Origin: Variovorax sp. 770b2
GTDB taxonomy: Bacteria; Pseudomonadota; Gammaproteobacteria; Burkholderiales; Burkholderiaceae_C
NCBI RefSeq assembly: GCF_900115685.1
Contig: NZ_FOXJ01000001.1
Location: 2,637,796 to 2,701,795 of the forward strand
Reading direction: 5' to 3'
DNA: 64,000 bases
Shown: positions 27,809 to 36,243 of the stretch, piece after piece
Layout: every line of letters starts with the position of its first letter
Numbering within the stretch: position 1 is the first letter of the stretch
Program-made: the position numbers and the translations under genes
The notes under the pieces: model-generated
What the model was told of the DNA's origin: nothing
Seen by the model: only the letters and a program-made list of their open reading frames with translations
Databases searched by the model: none

Positions 27809-28959
27809 GCCGCACCTCCGCGCGAAAGCACGAGGCTCACGTGCGAGGACATCACGCCGCCGTCCGCATGCACGAACGCGTGGCGCGGACGGCGCAGCTG
27901 TCGCTCGCCCGCCTGCCCCGTCATCTGGCGAAAGACCTCGACCGTGTGCGCCATGCCGCCCGCGACGCCGCAGTGGCCGAACGACAGCAGGCCGCCGTGC
28001 GTGTTGAGCGGCAGCGGCCCGTCTGCGCGGAAGTCGCCGTTGCGCACGCGCGCGGCGGCGCCACCGCGCGGCGCGAAGCCGATCTCTTCGAGCAGCATCG
28101 CCAGCGTGATGGTGAAGGAGTCGTAGATGCCGAGGCAGTCGATGTCTTGCGCAGAGAGCCCCGCCTCGCCGAACGCGCGCTGCGCCGCTTCGGCCGCACC
28201 GCATTGCATGACGTCGGCCATGGCGCTCAGGTGCTGGTGGCGGTGCGCCTGCCCGGCGCCGGCCATCGTCACGCACTCGCCTTCGCGCGAAGACGAGGAC
28301 ACCACGAGCGCCATCGCGCCGTCGGAAATGGGGCAGCAGTCCATCAGCTTGAGCGGCGCGGCGATCGGCTTGGAGGCGAGCACGTCGTCCACCGAGATCG
28401 GCGTCTTCAGGTGCGCATCGGGGTGGCCCGCCGCATTCGTGCGCATCAGCACGGCCAGCTCGGCCAGGTCGGCTTCGCGCGTGCCGGTCCCGTGCATGTA
28501 GCGCGAGGCGAGCAGCCCGTAGTAGGCCGGCACCGAGGCGCCGTTGGGCACTTCGAAATCGGCATCGCCGACCTGCGCGAGCGTCTGGATGGCGCTGTCG
28601 CGCGACTGGCCGCTGAGCCGGTTTTCGCCGGCCACCACCAGCACGTTGCGGCAACGCCCGGCGCGCACCAGCTCGCGCGCCAGCATCAGCATCGCCGAGC
28701 CCGTGGCGCCGCCCAGCTGCAGGCTGTGCGCATAGGCGGGCCGCAGCGAGAAGCGCTCGCAGAAGAGCGTGGAAATCATCAGGTGCGGCAGCGTCGTGGC
28801 GTAGCCGCAGAGCACGCCGTCGATGTCGGCGCGCTGCAGGCTCGCCGCGTCGAGCGCCCGCTGCGCGGCCTCGGCCATGAGGTCGATGGCACCCCGGCCT
28901 TCGTGACGGCCGAAGGCGGTGTTGCCCGCGCCGACGAGAAAAGCGTTTGCAGGGGTCAT
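27805..28959 (-). CDS. SCP2-type thiolase-like protein lacking the catalytic cysteine (Ltp2-like aldolase candidate)
   Basis: 384 residues with the thiolase fold. At the position of the nucleophilic Cys the sequence reads SLQLGGATGSAML (81-91), with no cysteine. Other thiolase landmarks remain: IYDSFTI with Y279, NTHGG around H321 and SFGHCGVAGG near 329. Cys-less members paired with DUF35 proteins, such as Ltp2, catalyse retro-aldol cleavage of a 3-hydroxyacyl-CoA with a tertiary carbon, or unrelated acyl reactions, rather than thiolysis. The gene is coupled to the DUF35 gene, with a MaoC hydratase downstream, which fits hydration followed by aldol cleavage. Function remains inference. Confidence 0.82.
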   Translation of the reverse strand: MTPANAFLVGAGNTAFGRHEGRGAIDLMAEAAQRALDAASLQRADIDGVLCGYATTLPHLMISTLFCERFSLRPAYAHSLQLGGATGSAMLMLARELVRAGRCRNVLVVAGENRLSGQSRDSAIQTLAQVGDADFEVPNGASVPAYYGLLASRYMHGTGTREADLAELAVLMRTNAAGHPDAHLKTPISVDDVLASKPIAAPLKLMDCCPISDGAMALVVSSSSREGECVTMAGAGQAHRHQHLSAMADVMQCGAAEAAQRAFGEAGLSAQDIDCLGIYDSFTITLAMLLEEIGFAPRGGAAARVRNGDFRADGPLPLNTHGGLLSFGHCGVAGGMAHTVEVFRQMTGQAGERQLRRPRHAFVHADGGVMSSHVSLVLSRGGAA

Positions 28960-28961
28960 GC

Positions 28962-29813
28962 TCAGTGCACCCGCGTTCGATGGCCGGCGCTGCGCGTGGC
29001 CAGCGAGCTCTGGTGCGCGGCACCGCTCCAGAGCACTTCGCAGGTGGCGCACTCGCGCTTGAGCGCCTTGGCCAGCTCGGCCTCGCGCGAAGTGATGCGG
29101 TCGTTGAGCGCCGCGATGCTGATCGCCGCCACCGGCCGTCCGTCGGCACCCAGGATCGGCGCGGCGATGCCGCCCATGCGCTCGACCACCACGTCCAGCA
29201 GCACCGCGTAGCCGCGCTCGCGCGCTTCGAGGGCACGGGTCTCGAGCAGCTCGGGCGTGATGCGCGGATAGCGCTGCAGCTGCGGCGCGATCACCGCGAG
29301 CGCGGCCTGCCGTTCGGCCTCAGGCATCCATGCGAGCAGCGCGAGGCTGCCGGCGCCCACGCCGAGCGGGCGGCGGCTGCCCACCGAGAGGTAGTTGGCG
29401 CGGATCGGAAAACGGCCCTCCTCGACGTCGACGCACAGCGACTCGATGCCGCTCGGGATCGAGAGGATCACGCTGTCCTCGAAAGTGCCGGTCAGCCGCA
29501 GCAGGCTCGGGCGCACCAGCGGGCGCGGATCGAAGCGCGCGAGCGCCGCCGCGCCGAGCACGAGCAACTCGGCGCCCAGGCTGTAGCGCTTGGTCTGCGC
29601 ATCGCGCACCACGAAGCCGTCGCGCATCAGCACCTCGACCACGCGCAGCACGGTGGTCTTGTCCAGGCCCGTGGCCAGGGCGATGTCGGTGAGGCGCGCG
29701 ATGCCGGGGTCGGAGAGCGCCCGCAGGATGCGGCAGGCCCGCTCGACCGACGAGGTCGGCTCGGTGGCGCTGTTGGCCAGGACGGATGCAACGGAACGAG
29801 GTCGGGCTGCCAT
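28962..29813 (-). CDS. IclR-family transcriptional regulator
   Basis: 283 residues from the ATG at 29813. A TTG seven codons upstream is in frame but falls inside a palindrome that looks like the operator. The N-terminal winged helix ARLTDIALATGLDKTTVLRVVEVLM (about 40-64) and the C-terminal effector domain (ANYLSVGSRRPLGVGAGSLALLAW, AISIAAL) are standard. It is the first gene of the acyl-CoA operon, 2 bases from the thiolase-like gene, and so is likely autoregulated along with it. The inducer is probably an early pathway intermediate. Confidence 0.9.
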   Translation of the reverse strand: MAARPRSVASVLANSATEPTSSVERACRILRALSDPGIARLTDIALATGLDKTTVLRVVEVLMRDGFVVRDAQTKRYSLGAELLVLGAAALARFDPRPLVRPSLLRLTGTFEDSVILSIPSGIESLCVDVEEGRFPIRANYLSVGSRRPLGVGAGSLALLAWMPEAERQAALAVIAPQLQRYPRITPELLETRALEARERGYAVLLDVVVERMGGIAAPILGADGRPVAAISIAALNDRITSREAELAKALKRECATCEVLWSGAAHQSSLATRSAGHRTRVH

Positions 29814-29831
29814 CGGTTTGTCTCTTTGTTT

Positions 29832-29852
29832 CAATCAACGGAACCTTGATTG
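29832..29852. promoter_or_regulatory. Palindrome upstream of the IclR gene, candidate autoregulatory operator
   Basis: CAATCAA (29832-29838) and TTGATTG (29846-29852) form perfect 7-base arms around 7 bases, 19 bases before the chosen IclR start. A second imperfect set lies upstream: AAAGTT/AACTTT arms at 29900-29922 flanked by two AAAACCCGG copies (29890-29898 and 29930-29938). Confidence 0.4.
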
Positions 29853-29945
29853 CAGCGTCATTGAAGGACGCGCGCCAGCACCGGTCAAGAAAACCCGGGA
29901 AAGTTACTGCCAGCGAAACTTTTTGAGGGAAAACCCGGCAGCGCT

Positions 29946-32399
29946 TCAGGGCACGCGGTGTTGCCAGTAGCGGGCGTGGCGCTCGCGCTCGCAAGTCACC
30001 TCGGCGGGATGCACGCTGGTCCATTGCGCGGCGCCGCAGCGCACGCTTTCCACCACCCGCACGCCGCGCTCCGTGTAGCGCGCGACCACCTCTTTCGCCG
30101 GATGTCCGAACCGGTTGCGGTAGCCCGCCTGGACCAGCGCGATGCGCGGATGCACCGCATCGAGCAGCGCCTCGCTCGAAGAGGTCTTGCTGCCATGGTG
30201 CGGCACCAGCAGCACGTCGGCCGCAAGCGGTGCGCCGCGCTGCACGAGCGCGCGCTCCTGGTCGCGCTCGATGTCGCCGGCCAGCAGCACGGTGGCGCGG
30301 CCATTGCCGATACGCAGCACGCACGAGACCGCGTTCGGCTTCGCCAAGGCCGTGTAGTCCGATGCAAGCGGATGCAGCACTTCGAAATGCACACCGTCCC
30401 AGTCCCATTGCCCCCATTGCCGGCCGGCCTCGCACACCTCACCCGCCTCGCCGGGGCGCTGCGCGCGCAGCGGATGCGTGGCCTCGATCGAACTGAGCAG
30501 CACCGCTTGCGGCTGCATCGCGAGCACCGCGGGCGCGCCGCCGGTGTGGTCGATGTCGCGGTGGCTCAGCACCAGCATGTCGAGCCGCTCGCCGAAGGCG
30601 CGCAGCAGCGGCACGAGCACGCGATGGCCCGCGTCGCTTTCGAGGCTGTAGCGCGGACCCGCATCGAAGAGCAGGCTGTGCGTTGCCGTGCGTACCAGCA
30701 CCGCGCTGCCCTGCCCGATGTCGGCCGCGAGCAGTTCGAACTCGCCGGCGGCGGGCCGCGGCATCTGCCAGAGCAGCACGGGCAGCAGCAGCGGCAGGCC
30801 GAGCGCGCGCATCGAGCGCGGCAACGGCATGGCGAGCAGCGCGCCGCCCGCCACGCCGCAAGCTGCCATCCACCACGGCGGCGCGGCCATCGACAGCGTG
30901 GCGAAAGGCAGCCCCGCGAACCATTGCAGCAGGACCGCGAGCGCCTGCACGGCCCAGGCCGCGACGTCCCACAGCGGCGGCGCGATCGCGCCCAGCATGA
31001 CCAGCGGCGTGACCACGAGCGTGACCCATGGAATCGCGATGGCATTGGCCAGCAGCCCCACCAGGGACACCTGCTGGAACAGCAGCAGGCTCAGCGGCGT
31101 GAGCGCGAGCGTGATCACCCATTGCTCGCGAAAGAACAGGAGCAGCCGGCTCGCGGCGCCTGCTTTCCTCTCGCCCGCTTCCGTCGGATCGGTGGCGAAG
31201 AGCACGCCCACCGCGACGAAGCTGAGCCAGAAGCCCGCCTGCATCAAGGCCCACGGATCGATCGCCACCACCACCGCGGCCGTCAGCAGCCAGACGTGCG
31301 GCCACGGCCAGCGCCGGCCGGTCAGGCGCAGCAATGCGACGGTGGCGAGCATCCAGACGGTGCGCTGCGAGGGCACGCCCCAGCCGCTGAAAAGCGCGTA
31401 GAGCGTGGCCAGCAGCACGCCGCCGATCAGCGCGGCCTGGGGCGCGGGCAGGCGCAGCATCAACCGGCCGCTGCGTCGCCACAGCGCGCCCACGATGTGC
31501 GCGGCGAGCCACGCGAACATCGTGATGTGGAGACCCGAGATCGACATCAGGTGCGCCACGCCCGTGGCCCTGAACACATCCCAGCCGGCCCGGTCGATGG
31601 CGCCCTGGTCGCCGGTGAGCAGCGCGGCGATCACGCCGGCCTGCCGGCGGTCGGCCACGCGCTCGAACACGGCGTCGCGCACCGCTTCGCGTGCCCGCTC
31701 GATGGGATGCCACCATGTGCCCGCCACGTATACCGGTGCCGCATCGCGTGCGCCGGTGCGAACGTAGCCGTTGGCATGCACGCCCTGCTCCCACAGCCAC
31801 AGTTCGCTGTCGAAGCCATGCGGATTGAGATTGCCGTGCGGCGCCCTGAGCCGCACCGTGAGTTGCCATCGGTCGCCGGCATGCACTGCGCCGACGGCGA
31901 CGGACGAAGCCGCACGCCCCTCCGTCGCACGGCCCCACAGCCCGGTGTTCTCTCCGTACCAACCGAGCGCGATGCGCGAAGGCACCACAGGCGGCGCATC
32001 GTTGCGCGCATCGGCCCAACGCGCGGATTCGACATCGAGATGAAACCGCGTTCCAGTCTCGTTGCGCTGCGGCATCTGCGAGACCACGCCGGTCACCCGC
32101 AGGTCACGACCTTCGAGCGACGGATCGAGCGCATCGCCTGCGTAGGCCACGGCCCGCCAGCCCGCGAGCCCCGCGCCGGCCATGGCGCCGCACACCAGCG
32201 CCGCAATCAGACGCCGCCGCCCGAAGGCCCTGCGCCACCGCAGACCCGCCACGCCTGCGAACAGCAAGGCCGCGTAGACGCCCGCCTTCCACAGCGCCGG
32301 CTGATGCAACTGCAGAGCCGCGCCCAGCAGCGATCCGCCCATCGCGGCAAACGCCCACGACCCGGCCGCAGCCGTGCCCGACGCCTTGGACGGCGTCAT
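29946..32399 (-). CDS. comEC: ComEC/Rec2 family DNA-uptake channel
   Basis: 817 residues from the ATG at 32399 (a TTG at 32426 is possible). N-terminal membrane helices and an OB-like DUF4131 region are followed by the competence domain (ISGLHITMFAWLAAHIVG, GVPSQRTVWMLATVAL). A C-terminal metallo-beta-lactamase domain starts at about 565, with GQGSAVLVRT, the HxDxDH site LSHRDIDHTGG and LVPHHGSKTS. ComEC forms the inner-membrane pore for single-stranded DNA in transformation, and the C-terminal domain may degrade the other strand. It is a single gene transcribed away from the transglutaminase locus. Confidence 0.92.
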   Translation of the reverse strand: MTPSKASGTAAAGSWAFAAMGGSLLGAALQLHQPALWKAGVYAALLFAGVAGLRWRRAFGRRRLIAALVCGAMAGAGLAGWRAVAYAGDALDPSLEGRDLRVTGVVSQMPQRNETGTRFHLDVESARWADARNDAPPVVPSRIALGWYGENTGLWGRATEGRAASSVAVGAVHAGDRWQLTVRLRAPHGNLNPHGFDSELWLWEQGVHANGYVRTGARDAAPVYVAGTWWHPIERAREAVRDAVFERVADRRQAGVIAALLTGDQGAIDRAGWDVFRATGVAHLMSISGLHITMFAWLAAHIVGALWRRSGRLMLRLPAPQAALIGGVLLATLYALFSGWGVPSQRTVWMLATVALLRLTGRRWPWPHVWLLTAAVVVAIDPWALMQAGFWLSFVAVGVLFATDPTEAGERKAGAASRLLLFFREQWVITLALTPLSLLLFQQVSLVGLLANAIAIPWVTLVVTPLVMLGAIAPPLWDVAAWAVQALAVLLQWFAGLPFATLSMAAPPWWMAACGVAGGALLAMPLPRSMRALGLPLLLPVLLWQMPRPAAGEFELLAADIGQGSAVLVRTATHSLLFDAGPRYSLESDAGHRVLVPLLRAFGERLDMLVLSHRDIDHTGGAPAVLAMQPQAVLLSSIEATHPLRAQRPGEAGEVCEAGRQWGQWDWDGVHFEVLHPLASDYTALAKPNAVSCVLRIGNGRATVLLAGDIERDQERALVQRGAPLAADVLLVPHHGSKTSSSEALLDAVHPRIALVQAGYRNRFGHPAKEVVARYTERGVRVVESVRCGAAQWTSVHPAEVTCERERHARYWQHRVP

Positions 32400-32540
32400 C
32401 CGACAACTCTCCAACACATGATGCAAACCCTCCCCGAACCCACGCTCGATGGCGCGTTAATTGCTTGGCTTCTGGGCTAGTATGCGTCTCACAAGAGACA
32501 TCTTTTCGATGCAATCTCGCAGTACTGCACACAAAAACGC

Positions 32541-35500
32541 ATGTCCATTCACGCCGCACTCCACCACGTCACCCACTACAAATACGACCGCCTGGTGCAG
32601 TTGGGCCCGCAGGTCGTGCGCCTGCGGCCCGCGCCGCATTGCCGCAGCAACGTGATCTCGTACTCGCTGACGGTCGAGCCGGCCGAGCACTTCGTCAACT
32701 GGATGCAGGACCCGTTCGCCAACTACCAGGCGCGGCTGGTGTTCCCCGAGAAGACGCGCGAATTCAAGGTCACCGTCGACCTCGTGGTCGAGATGGCGGT
32801 CTACAACCCCTTCGATTTCTTCCTCGAGCCGCAGGCCGAGAACTTTCCGTTCAAGTACACCGAGTCGCAGGCCGAGGAACTGGCGCCCTACCTCGTGGCC
32901 GACCCGGTCACGCCGCTGCTGGAGGCCTACCTCGAGAAGGTCGACCGCAAGGAGCAGCGCACCATCGACTTCCTGGTGGGCATCAACCAGCAGGTGCAGC
33001 AGGACGTCAACTACCTCATCCGCATGGAGCCCGGCGTGCAGACGCCGGAAGAAACGCTGGCCAGCGGCAGCGGCTCGTGCCGCGACTCGGGCTGGCTGCT
33101 GGTGCAGCTCTTGCGCCACATGGGCCTGGCCGCGCGCTTTGTCTCGGGCTACCTCATCCAGCTCACGCCCGACGTGAAATCGCTCGACGGCCCGAGCGGC
33201 ACCACGGTCGACTTCACCGACCTGCACGCCTGGTGCGAGGTGTTCCTGCCGGGCGCAGGCTGGATCGGCCTGGACGCCACCTCGGGCCTCATGGCCGGCG
33301 AGGGCCACATTCCGCTGGCCTGCACGCCCACGCCGTCGAGCGCGGCGCCCATCGAGGGCGGCGTGGACGAATCGGAGGTCGAGTTCGGCCACGAGATGAA
33401 GGTCACGCGCATCTACGAATCGCCGCGCGTCACCAAGCCCTACACCGAAGAGCAATGGTCCGAAGTGCTGGCCCTGGGCGACGCGGTCGATGCGCGCCTG
33501 AAGGCCGGCGACGTGCGCCTCACGATGGGCGGCGAGCCCACCTACGTGGCCACCAGCGACCGCGACGCGCCCGAGTGGAACACCGACGCGCTCGGCCCCA
33601 CCAAGCGCGGCTACGCGACCGAACTCGTGCAGAAGCTGCGCGCCGAATACGGCAACGGCGGGTTCCTGCATTTCGGCCAGGGCAAGTGGTACCCGGGCGA
33701 GCAACTGCCGCGCTGGGCGCTCTCGATCTTCTGGCGCGCCGATGGCCAGACGCTCTGGCACGACCCCGAGCTCTTCGCCGACGAACGCTTTCCCACGCAC
33801 TACACGAGCGAGGACGCGCGCCGCTTCACCACCGTGCTGTCCCACAAGCTCGGCCTGACCGAGCGCTACATCCAGCCCGGCTACGAAGACACCTACTACT
33901 ACCTCTGGCGCGAACGCCGCCTGCCGGTGAATGTCGACCCCTTCGAATCGAAGCTGGACGACGAACTCGAACGCGTGCGCCTGCGCCGCGTGTTCACGCA
34001 GAAGCTGGACGCGGTGATCGGCTACATGCTGCCCATCGAGCCGGGCAATGCGGACGGCGATGCACCCGCGCTCGCCGGCCCCGGCTGGAAGACCGGCCCC
34101 TGGTTCCTGCGCGACGACCGGCTCTATCTCATTCCGGGCGACTCGCCGATGGGCTACCGCCTGCCGCTCGACTCGCAGCCCTGGGCCAGCAAGGGCGACT
34201 ACCCCTACTTGATCGAACGCGACCCGACCGCGCCGCGCGGCGCGCTGCCGAGCGCGGCCGACTACCGCGCGCGCTACAGCACGGGCGCAGCCGGCGCAGG
34301 AGGCATCGGCGACGTGCCCTACACCTTCGGCACACCGCCCGTGGTGCCCGCGTCGCTGCGCATGCAGAGCCCCGGCGATGCGGCCAGCGGCGATGCAGCG
34401 GCAGCGGCCGGCGACGCAGCAGCAGCGGCAGCAGCGGCCGGCGATGCCACCGCCACGCCCGCCACCCGCCAGCCCCTGCGCGGCGAATCGGCCCACTGGG
34501 TCACGCGCACCGCGCTGTGCGTCGAGGTGCGCGACCCGCGCCGCGCCAACGGCCCGTCGGCCGAGAAGAAGGGCAGCGCCTCGGGCGTGCTCTACGTCTT
34601 CATGCCGCCGCTTGCGCGCCTGGAGGACTACCTGGACCTCGTCGCCGCCGTCGAAACCACCGCGCGCGAACTGGGCGTGCGCATCGTGATGGAAGGCTAT
34701 CCGCCACCGCGCGATCCGCGCCTGAAGATGCTGGCCGTCACGCCCGACCCGGGCGTGATCGAAGTCAACATCCACCCGGCCCACAACTGGAAGGAACTGG
34801 TCGCGCACACCGAGTTCCTCTACAACGCCGCGTTCGAGACGCGCCTGTCGGCCGAGAAGTTCATGACCGACGGCCGCCACACCGGCACCGGCGGCGGCAA
34901 CCACTTCGTGATGGGCGGCGCCACGCCGGCGGACAGCCCGTTCCTGCGCCGGCCCGAACTGCTCGCGAGCCTCCTGCTCTACTGGCACAACCATCCGTCG
35001 CTGAGCTATCTTTTCTCGGGCATGTTCATCGGCCCGACCAGCCAGGCGCCGCGCGTGGACGAAGCGCGCAACGACCAGGTCTACGAGCTGGAAATCGCCC
35101 TGCAGGAAATCGCGAAGAACCGCGAGATCTACGGCGCCAACATGCCCGCGTGGCTGGTGGACCGCACGCTGCGCAACATCCTGATCGACGTGTCGGGCAA
35201 CACGCACCGCAGCGAGTTCTGCATCGACAAGCTCTACTCGCCCGATTCCAGCACCGGCCGCCTGGGCCTGCTGGAGCTGCGCGCCTTCGAGATGCCGCCG
35301 CACGCGCGCATGAGCATTGCGCAGCAGCTCTTGATCCGTGCGCTGGTCGCGCGCTTCTGGGACGAGCCCTACAAGGCGCCCGTCACGCGCTGGGGCACCG
35401 AGCTGCACGACCGCTTCCTGCTGCCGACCTTCGTGAAGATGGACTTCGACGATGTGATCAGCGAGATGCGCCAGGCCGGCTTCGCGTTCGATGCCGACTG

Positions 35501-36074
35501 GTTCGCGCCGCATTTCGAATTCCGCTTCCCGCTCGTGGGCCAGATGCAGGCGATGGGCGTGGAGCTGTCGCTGCGCAACGCGCTGGAACCGTGGCACGTG
35601 ATGGGCGAGGAAGGCTCGGCCGGAGGCACGGTGCGCTATGTCGATTCGTCGCTGGAGCGCATCGAGGTGCGCGTGACGGGTCTGAACGAGAGCCGTCATG
35701 TCGTCACCGTCAACGGCAAGGTGCTGCCGCTGCAGCCCACGGGCGTCACCGGCGAATTCGTCGCGGGCGTGCGCTACAAGGCATGGAACCCGCCTTCGGC
35801 GCTGCACCCGAGCATCGGCGCTCATGCGCCGCTGACCTTCGACCTGGTCGACACCTGGATGAAGCGCTCGCTGGGCGGCTGCCAGTACTTCGTGGCGCAT
35901 CCGGGCGGACGCAACTACGACAGCTTCCCGGTCAACGCCTACGAGGCCGAGAGCCGCCGCCATTCGCGCTTCACGCGCATGGGTCACACGCCCGGCCTGA
36001 TGCGCACGCCGCCGGCCACCATCGAGCTGCCGGGCAGCCGCGAATTCCCGTTCACCCTCGATCTGCGGCGGTAG
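32541..36074 (+). CDS. Giant transglutaminase-DUF2126 protein (probable peptide-modifying amidoligase)
   Basis: 1177 residues. N-terminal bacterial transglutaminase N region (MSIHAALHHVTHYKYDRLVQLGPQVVRLRP, cut here), then a transglutaminase core with GSGSCRDSGWLLVQLLRH (C at about 179) and TDLHAWCEVFLPGAGWIGLDAT (His, Asp). From about residue 330 comes the DUF2126 part, beginning VRLTMGGEPTYVA and including NTHRSEFCIDKLYSPDSS. I recall that part as predicted to be a GS-like amidoligase. A Gly-Asp-Ala repeat (34371-34455) interrupts the DUF2126 part. This plus ATP-grasp and alpha-E proteins forms a widely conserved, poorly understood amide-bond system. Confidence 0.9.
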   Translation: MSIHAALHHVTHYKYDRLVQLGPQVVRLRPAPHCRSNVISYSLTVEPAEHFVNWMQDPFANYQARLVFPEKTREFKVTVDLVVEMAVYNPFDFFLEPQAENFPFKYTESQAEELAPYLVADPVTPLLEAYLEKVDRKEQRTIDFLVGINQQVQQDVNYLIRMEPGVQTPEETLASGSGSCRDSGWLLVQLLRHMGLAARFVSGYLIQLTPDVKSLDGPSGTTVDFTDLHAWCEVFLPGAGWIGLDATSGLMAGEGHIPLACTPTPSSAAPIEGGVDESEVEFGHEMKVTRIYESPRVTKPYTEEQWSEVLALGDAVDARLKAGDVRLTMGGEPTYVATSDRDAPEWNTDALGPTKRGYATELVQKLRAEYGNGGFLHFGQGKWYPGEQLPRWALSIFWRADGQTLWHDPELFADERFPTHYTSEDARRFTTVLSHKLGLTERYIQPGYEDTYYYLWRERRLPVNVDPFESKLDDELERVRLRRVFTQKLDAVIGYMLPIEPGNADGDAPALAGPGWKTGPWFLRDDRLYLIPGDSPMGYRLPLDSQPWASKGDYPYLIERDPTAPRGALPSAADYRARYSTGAAGAGGIGDVPYTFGTPPVVPASLRMQSPGDAASGDAAAAAGDAAAAAAAAGDATATPATRQPLRGESAHWVTRTALCVEVRDPRRANGPSAEKKGSASGVLYVFMPPLARLEDYLDLVAAVETTARELGVRIVMEGYPPPRDPRLKMLAVTPDPGVIEVNIHPAHNWKELVAHTEFLYNAAFETRLSAEKFMTDGRHTGTGGGNHFVMGGATPADSPFLRRPELLASLLLYWHNHPSLSYLFSGMFIGPTSQAPRVDEARNDQVYELEIALQEIAKNREIYGANMPAWLVDRTLRNILIDVSGNTHRSEFCIDKLYSPDSSTGRLGLLELRAFEMPPHARMSIAQQLLIRALVARFWDEPYKAPVTRWGTELHDRFLLPTFVKMDFDDVISEMRQAGFAFDADWFAPHFEFRFPLVGQMQAMGVELSLRNALEPWHVMGEEGSAGGTVRYVDSSLERIEVRVTGLNESRHVVTVNGKVLPLQPTGVTGEFVAGVRYKAWNPPSALHPSIGAHAPLTFDLVDTWMKRSLGGCQYFVAHPGGRNYDSFPVNAYEAESRRHSRFTRMGHTPGLMRTPPATIELPGSREFPFTLDLRR
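34371..34455 (+). repeat. GGCGATGCA-type low-complexity tract inside the DUF2126 region
   Basis: Repeated GGCGAyGCa(GCa)n units encode a run of Gly-Asp-Ala and Ala stretches at about residues 611-638. The tract sits between the conserved segments PPVVPASLRM and TRQPLRGESAHWV and looks like an expandable linker. Confidence 0.7.
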
Positions 36075-36158
36075 TTGGCCCCCGGCTTGCCACTGCGTGT
36101 GCTTCGCCACCCCCCAAGGGGGAGGCGCGGACCGCCTTCGGGCGGCCCGGCGGCGTCC
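36075..36158. repeat. Intergenic double-hairpin repeat, copy 2
   Basis: Begins GTTGGCCCCC like the copy at 8341 and carries the same order of palindromes: CCCCCCAAGGGGG (about 36110-36122) and CCGCCTTCGGGCGG (36132-36145). It fills the gap between the DUF2126 gene and the fused ATP-grasp/alpha-E gene. Confidence 0.65.
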
Positions 36159-36243
36159 GCCGGCCAGCGAATGGCTGACAGCGGGCATTTAGCACATGTC
36201 CGGAGCGGCCGGCCCGTGACGGCGGTGTGACAATCCACCCCCT

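Noticed and set aside
29838..29945. A small RNA or riboswitch upstream of the IclR gene
   Set aside because: The short palindromes fit operators; no extended structure with a T-tract is present.
32461..32483. TTGCTT...TAGTAT as a sigma70 promoter for the DUF2126 gene
   Set aside because: The spacing of 11 bases between the hexamers is too short for a standard promoter.
32457..36188. A 1243-codon open frame on the minus strand opposite the DUF2126 gene
   Set aside because: It is a GC-driven shadow: the plus-strand frame carries the transglutaminase and DUF2126 motifs, while the antisense product is His/Arg/Glu-rich without any domain.
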